From Mugil cephalus (taxonomy: Eukaryota; Chordata; Actinopteri; Mugiliformes; Mugilidae), in assembly GCF_022458985.1 (NCBI RefSeq), contig NC_061770.1, positions 39,537,599 through 39,601,598 of the forward strand: a stretch of 64,000 bases of DNA. Reading direction: 5' to 3'. Position numbers and translations under genes: made by a program. Below, in pieces: positions 61,459-64,000 of this stretch (position 1 is the first letter of the stretch; each line of letters begins with the position of its first letter). The notes under the pieces are model-generated. The model had not been told where the DNA came from and searched no databases. It saw nothing but the letters and a program-made list of their open reading frames with translations.

Positions 61459-61906
61459 AGTCCTGCTGGACCTTGGGAACCGTCTCAGAGGTTGATGCCC
61501 CCAAAGCAACAGATGGTCAGCAGGAAACTCAGCTGGGAGCGCGAGAGGAGGAAACCGACGAAGGCTCTGAGCCAGTGCACCCGGTGGGCCGGATAAAAAA
61601 GCTTAAAGAGGAGGAGGAGGAGGACGCGGCGATCTGTGCGCCTTCAGCCGAGGGAGGCTGGAAAAAGGTCAAACCGGGTCAACCGGGAAAAACGAGAGTC
61701 GCAGGAAAAACCACGAAGTCTGAGAGGAGACGATCTCAACGATAGCGGGCGCAGAGACGCCGGTGAGTCCGGAGGAGGCCGCCCGCTCATCCTGGAAAAG
61801 AGCGGCGTCATCACATGACTTGAAGAGTGTCCCAGACGTGGAGGCGATGGAGAGCTGGGCCAAGTTGGAGGATCGTCTGGGATGTGAGCTGGCAGCGAAA
61901 GGATAA
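61459..61906 (+). pseudogene. Coding-looking terminal exon with a frameshift, gene not recognised
   Basis: It follows the acceptor 'acctctatctatcag'. The first frame reads SCWTLGTVSEVDAPKATDGQ, then acidic (REEETDEGSEP, KKLKEEEEEDAA) and basic (GGWKKVKPGQPGKTR) stretches up to a TAG at 61743-61745. In the +2 frame, from about 61726, coding-like text resumes: SPEEAARSSWKRAASSHDLK, then VEAMESWAKLEDRLGCELAA, ending at TAA 61904-61906. The switch point falls in 'tctgagaggagacg' (about 61719-61732), where two extra bases in a GAG/AGG repeat would explain the break. No intron of usable size fits. It may be an assembly error, a polymorphism or a dying gene. The protein would be hydrophilic and charged, with no domain I recognise. 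Confidence 0.5.
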
Positions 61907-62669
61907 AACTATGAAGAGAAATAAAAAGAGCTTCAACCGAACAGCTCCCGACGCTACATTCACGCCACATCGGCAGATCACTCTGTTCTGACTCATCCCT
62001 CAATGTGTGTTCGGCTCTTCTGTTTCTGAAGATGTTAAAGGAAGGAAAGAAATAGTCAGAGCCGAAGGAAGGTGTGTGTTTATTCCCCCCCTCTCTCTTA
62101 ATTCTTCCCACTTATCTCATCTGACACATGTGCATTAATCGTGTTTCCTCCTTAATGAGCGAGATGCCAGAAAGAACGACTCCTGAGGCAGGAATGCTTT
62201 TTTAATGCCAACGCTGTATTTTTTTGAGGGAAAAAAAAGTTTGTAATATCATCCTGTTTTGCACATATTTTGTTATCAGAAGGTCCCGCTCAGAGCACCT
62301 GGAAATGGCCCATGTTGTCCACTAGATGGTGACCAGGACACAATAATGACCAGACATCAGACTGTGTTCTGATGGTTCATAAGTACCTTTAAATATATAT
62401 CTGATTTATTTCACAGTATATTGGGAGAATATTGAGATAAGGTTATGCTATTTCTTTATAACACTGTGAATATATAATGCTGAATATGTGCTTTTATCCA
62501 AACAATCAATTGTTTTGAAAAAAAAAAAAAACTTAGATATTCAGAATATCACACAGAGTTTTAACCTGATATATAATCCAGATTCTGATCATTTTTATGG
62601 TCACATTGTGCTTTTATCAAACATAAACAAAGTTTTTAAATTATTCTAAAACATCTGCATGTGTTAGAG
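61907..62669. other. Downstream flank; AATAAA at 61920-61925
   Basis: AATAAA lies 14 bases after the TAA at 61904-61906, inside an A-rich stretch. It could serve the exon before it, although it is unusually close. The rest is AT-rich with nothing recognised up to the hAT-like element. Confidence 0.35.
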
Positions 62670-63136
62670 CAGGTTTTTTTTTTTCAGGCCAAGAACCCCA
62701 AACTGATAAAAGATTAAATATATACCTACTATACCTGTTATATATTAGACTCACTCTAGTGCTATTTATAAATATACATTATTATTATTATCATTCTGCA
62801 TTCAACATTAAGTTATTCAAATAATACAAATTCAAATACATATATGTTTTTTTTTAAACATGTGCAACAGTCGGGTGGCCAACTGCCCTTGAGGGGCCCT
62901 CGTGATTGGCTCAGCAGCGATAGGGGGCGGGGCCTGTGGTGTTTTCTGCTTCCATTTATCCCTTTACTAAAAAATGTTGGATTCATGTTAATGTGTATTT
63001 AAAGAAATTTAAACTTGTGGGGGAAAAATAAAAAATATATATAAAAAAAATGTCTAATCAACCAACCATTTTGCGACCAGTTGCAGTACCTCTGCAGACC
63101 CACTAGGGGCTGCGGACCCCGTGTTGAAGATCCATG
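62670..63136. mobile_element. hAT-like non-autonomous element, copy 3, with intact target duplication
   Basis: It is flanked on both sides by TGTTAGAG (62662-62669 and 63137-63144), a perfect 8-base duplication as made by hAT transposases. It matches the 2165-2621 and 41852-42440 copies. It starts 'caggtttttttttttcagg' and ends 'gtgttgaagatccatg'. It is non-coding. Confidence 0.88.
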
Positions 63137-63144
63137 TGTTAGAG

Positions 63145-64000
63145 AGTAATTGTATTCTGTATTTGGTTACTGCCATACTACTATATTAATTTATCTGCAC
63201 GTGTCTTTTAACTGTTTTTGGTCCAACCTCAAACCGGCGAACTGTCCCGTCACTTCCAGAAAGATGGTGATGATACATAAAAGGAGGATATTCAGCCTAG
63301 TTTGTGTGGTCAGCTCTGAACTGGGACATTTAAGGTAAAGATAAGCACTCAGATTTTCTTTTTACCCAATAAATGTCTGATTGAGTCTCTGTCCCAGATC
63401 CCCTCTAGTCCCAGGACCCCCAGAGGCCACGGCCTTTTTTTATCTGAACTGTGGGAGTAAGACACACCTGGGTGTCCCATCTGTCCCTGACAAAACACCT
63501 ACAACAGAGAGATTTGTCTACCGTGTGCAGACAAATTAACCCACAACGGGCTGGGGTCAGAATGAGTCTCCAGGAAATGAATGCAAGTCCATGTAATGTT
63601 CTCTGAGGTCATGGATACATAACCGAGTGTGTGTCTTCTTCTTCCTGTGGCTCCGGGGTCCACACCCCGATTTTTTTTTGCAAGCGCCGAGTTTGTCCGG
63701 TGAAAGTCACACACACACACAGGCGCACAGACAGACCGACAGACAGACGTTCACATAAATATGCACACACACACAACACACCCTAACATTCACATGAACA
63801 GGAAGTGGCACATTAGCACACAGACGTGCACCCAAACGGTGCAACCTTCATTATTTTTCTGCACAAACTCAATATTGCCGCTTTCTGGCGACACTCACAA
63901 CAACGCGGACGCTGGTGACACTCCTGCAACGAGCGACGGCTCCTAAAGTATATTCAGCTTTAACAAGGTCGAACATGGAAATATACTCCTGCTGCGCATT
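63145..64000. other. Right edge; no gene recognised
   Basis: Mixed sequence with CA-rich microsatellites at about 63706-63723 and 63763-63785. I see no exon-like segment with matching splice sites. Confidence 0.5.

Noticed and set aside
1-64000. CRISPR arrays, bacterial operons, phage or virus genes, rRNA and tRNA genes
   Set aside because: The tandem repeats are simple microsatellites without unique spacers. No cloverleaf or rRNA core sequence was noticed, and all genes are split eukaryotic genes. A tRNAscan or Infernal run would be decisive for small RNAs.

Overview
The window reads as nuclear DNA from a ray-finned (teleost) fish. The genes are split by GT-AG introns, and there are many microsatellites and homopolymer runs. 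The repeats are of fish type: a decayed Tc1 element, Tc1-derived, hAT-like and TTAA-flanked MITEs, and LINE 3' tails. The four named genes were recognised by matching the conceptual exon peptides to vertebrate families from memory; no search was run. The species cannot be fixed from the sequence.

Layout, left to right. (1) 2713-11277 (+): the last eight coding exons of M1AP, the meiosis 1 associated protein; its N-terminal exons lie left of the window. (2) 11278-18263: gap between convergent genes, with a GC-rich block at 11500-12700 and the probable DOK1 3' UTR. (3) 18264-31205 (-): complete DOK1 adaptor gene, five coding exons and a 9.5-kb first intron. (4) About 2.2 kb upstream of the DOK1 start codon and in head-to-head orientation, 33360-35900 (+): complete NAGK, ten exons, 348 aa. 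(5) 37517-41562 (+): a nine-exon gene, about 298 aa, that I do not recognise. (6) 47498-54973 (-): PAIP2B, three or four coding exons. (7) 55.0-64.0 kb: sparse. There is a CCAAT/GC-box promoter near 58.3 kb, possible first exons on both strands, and at 61459-61906 a coding-looking terminal exon broken by a two-base shift in frame.

The genes are not an operon. They cover meiosis (M1AP), tyrosine-kinase signalling (DOK1), amino-sugar salvage (NAGK) and translational control through PABP (PAIP2B). In human M1AP and DOK1 are neighbours in 2p13.1, and NAGK and PAIP2B sit together in 2p13.3. The window therefore appears to join two parts of that conserved block. Introns and gaps carry several families of short DNA transposons. 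Three families have two or three copies here, some with clear terminal inverted repeats and target-site duplications.

Exon boundaries were placed by reading splice sites and checking that codon phase is kept across every junction. For DOK1, NAGK, PAIP2B and the in-window part of M1AP all phases close exactly. UTR limits, promoters and transposon edges are less certain.
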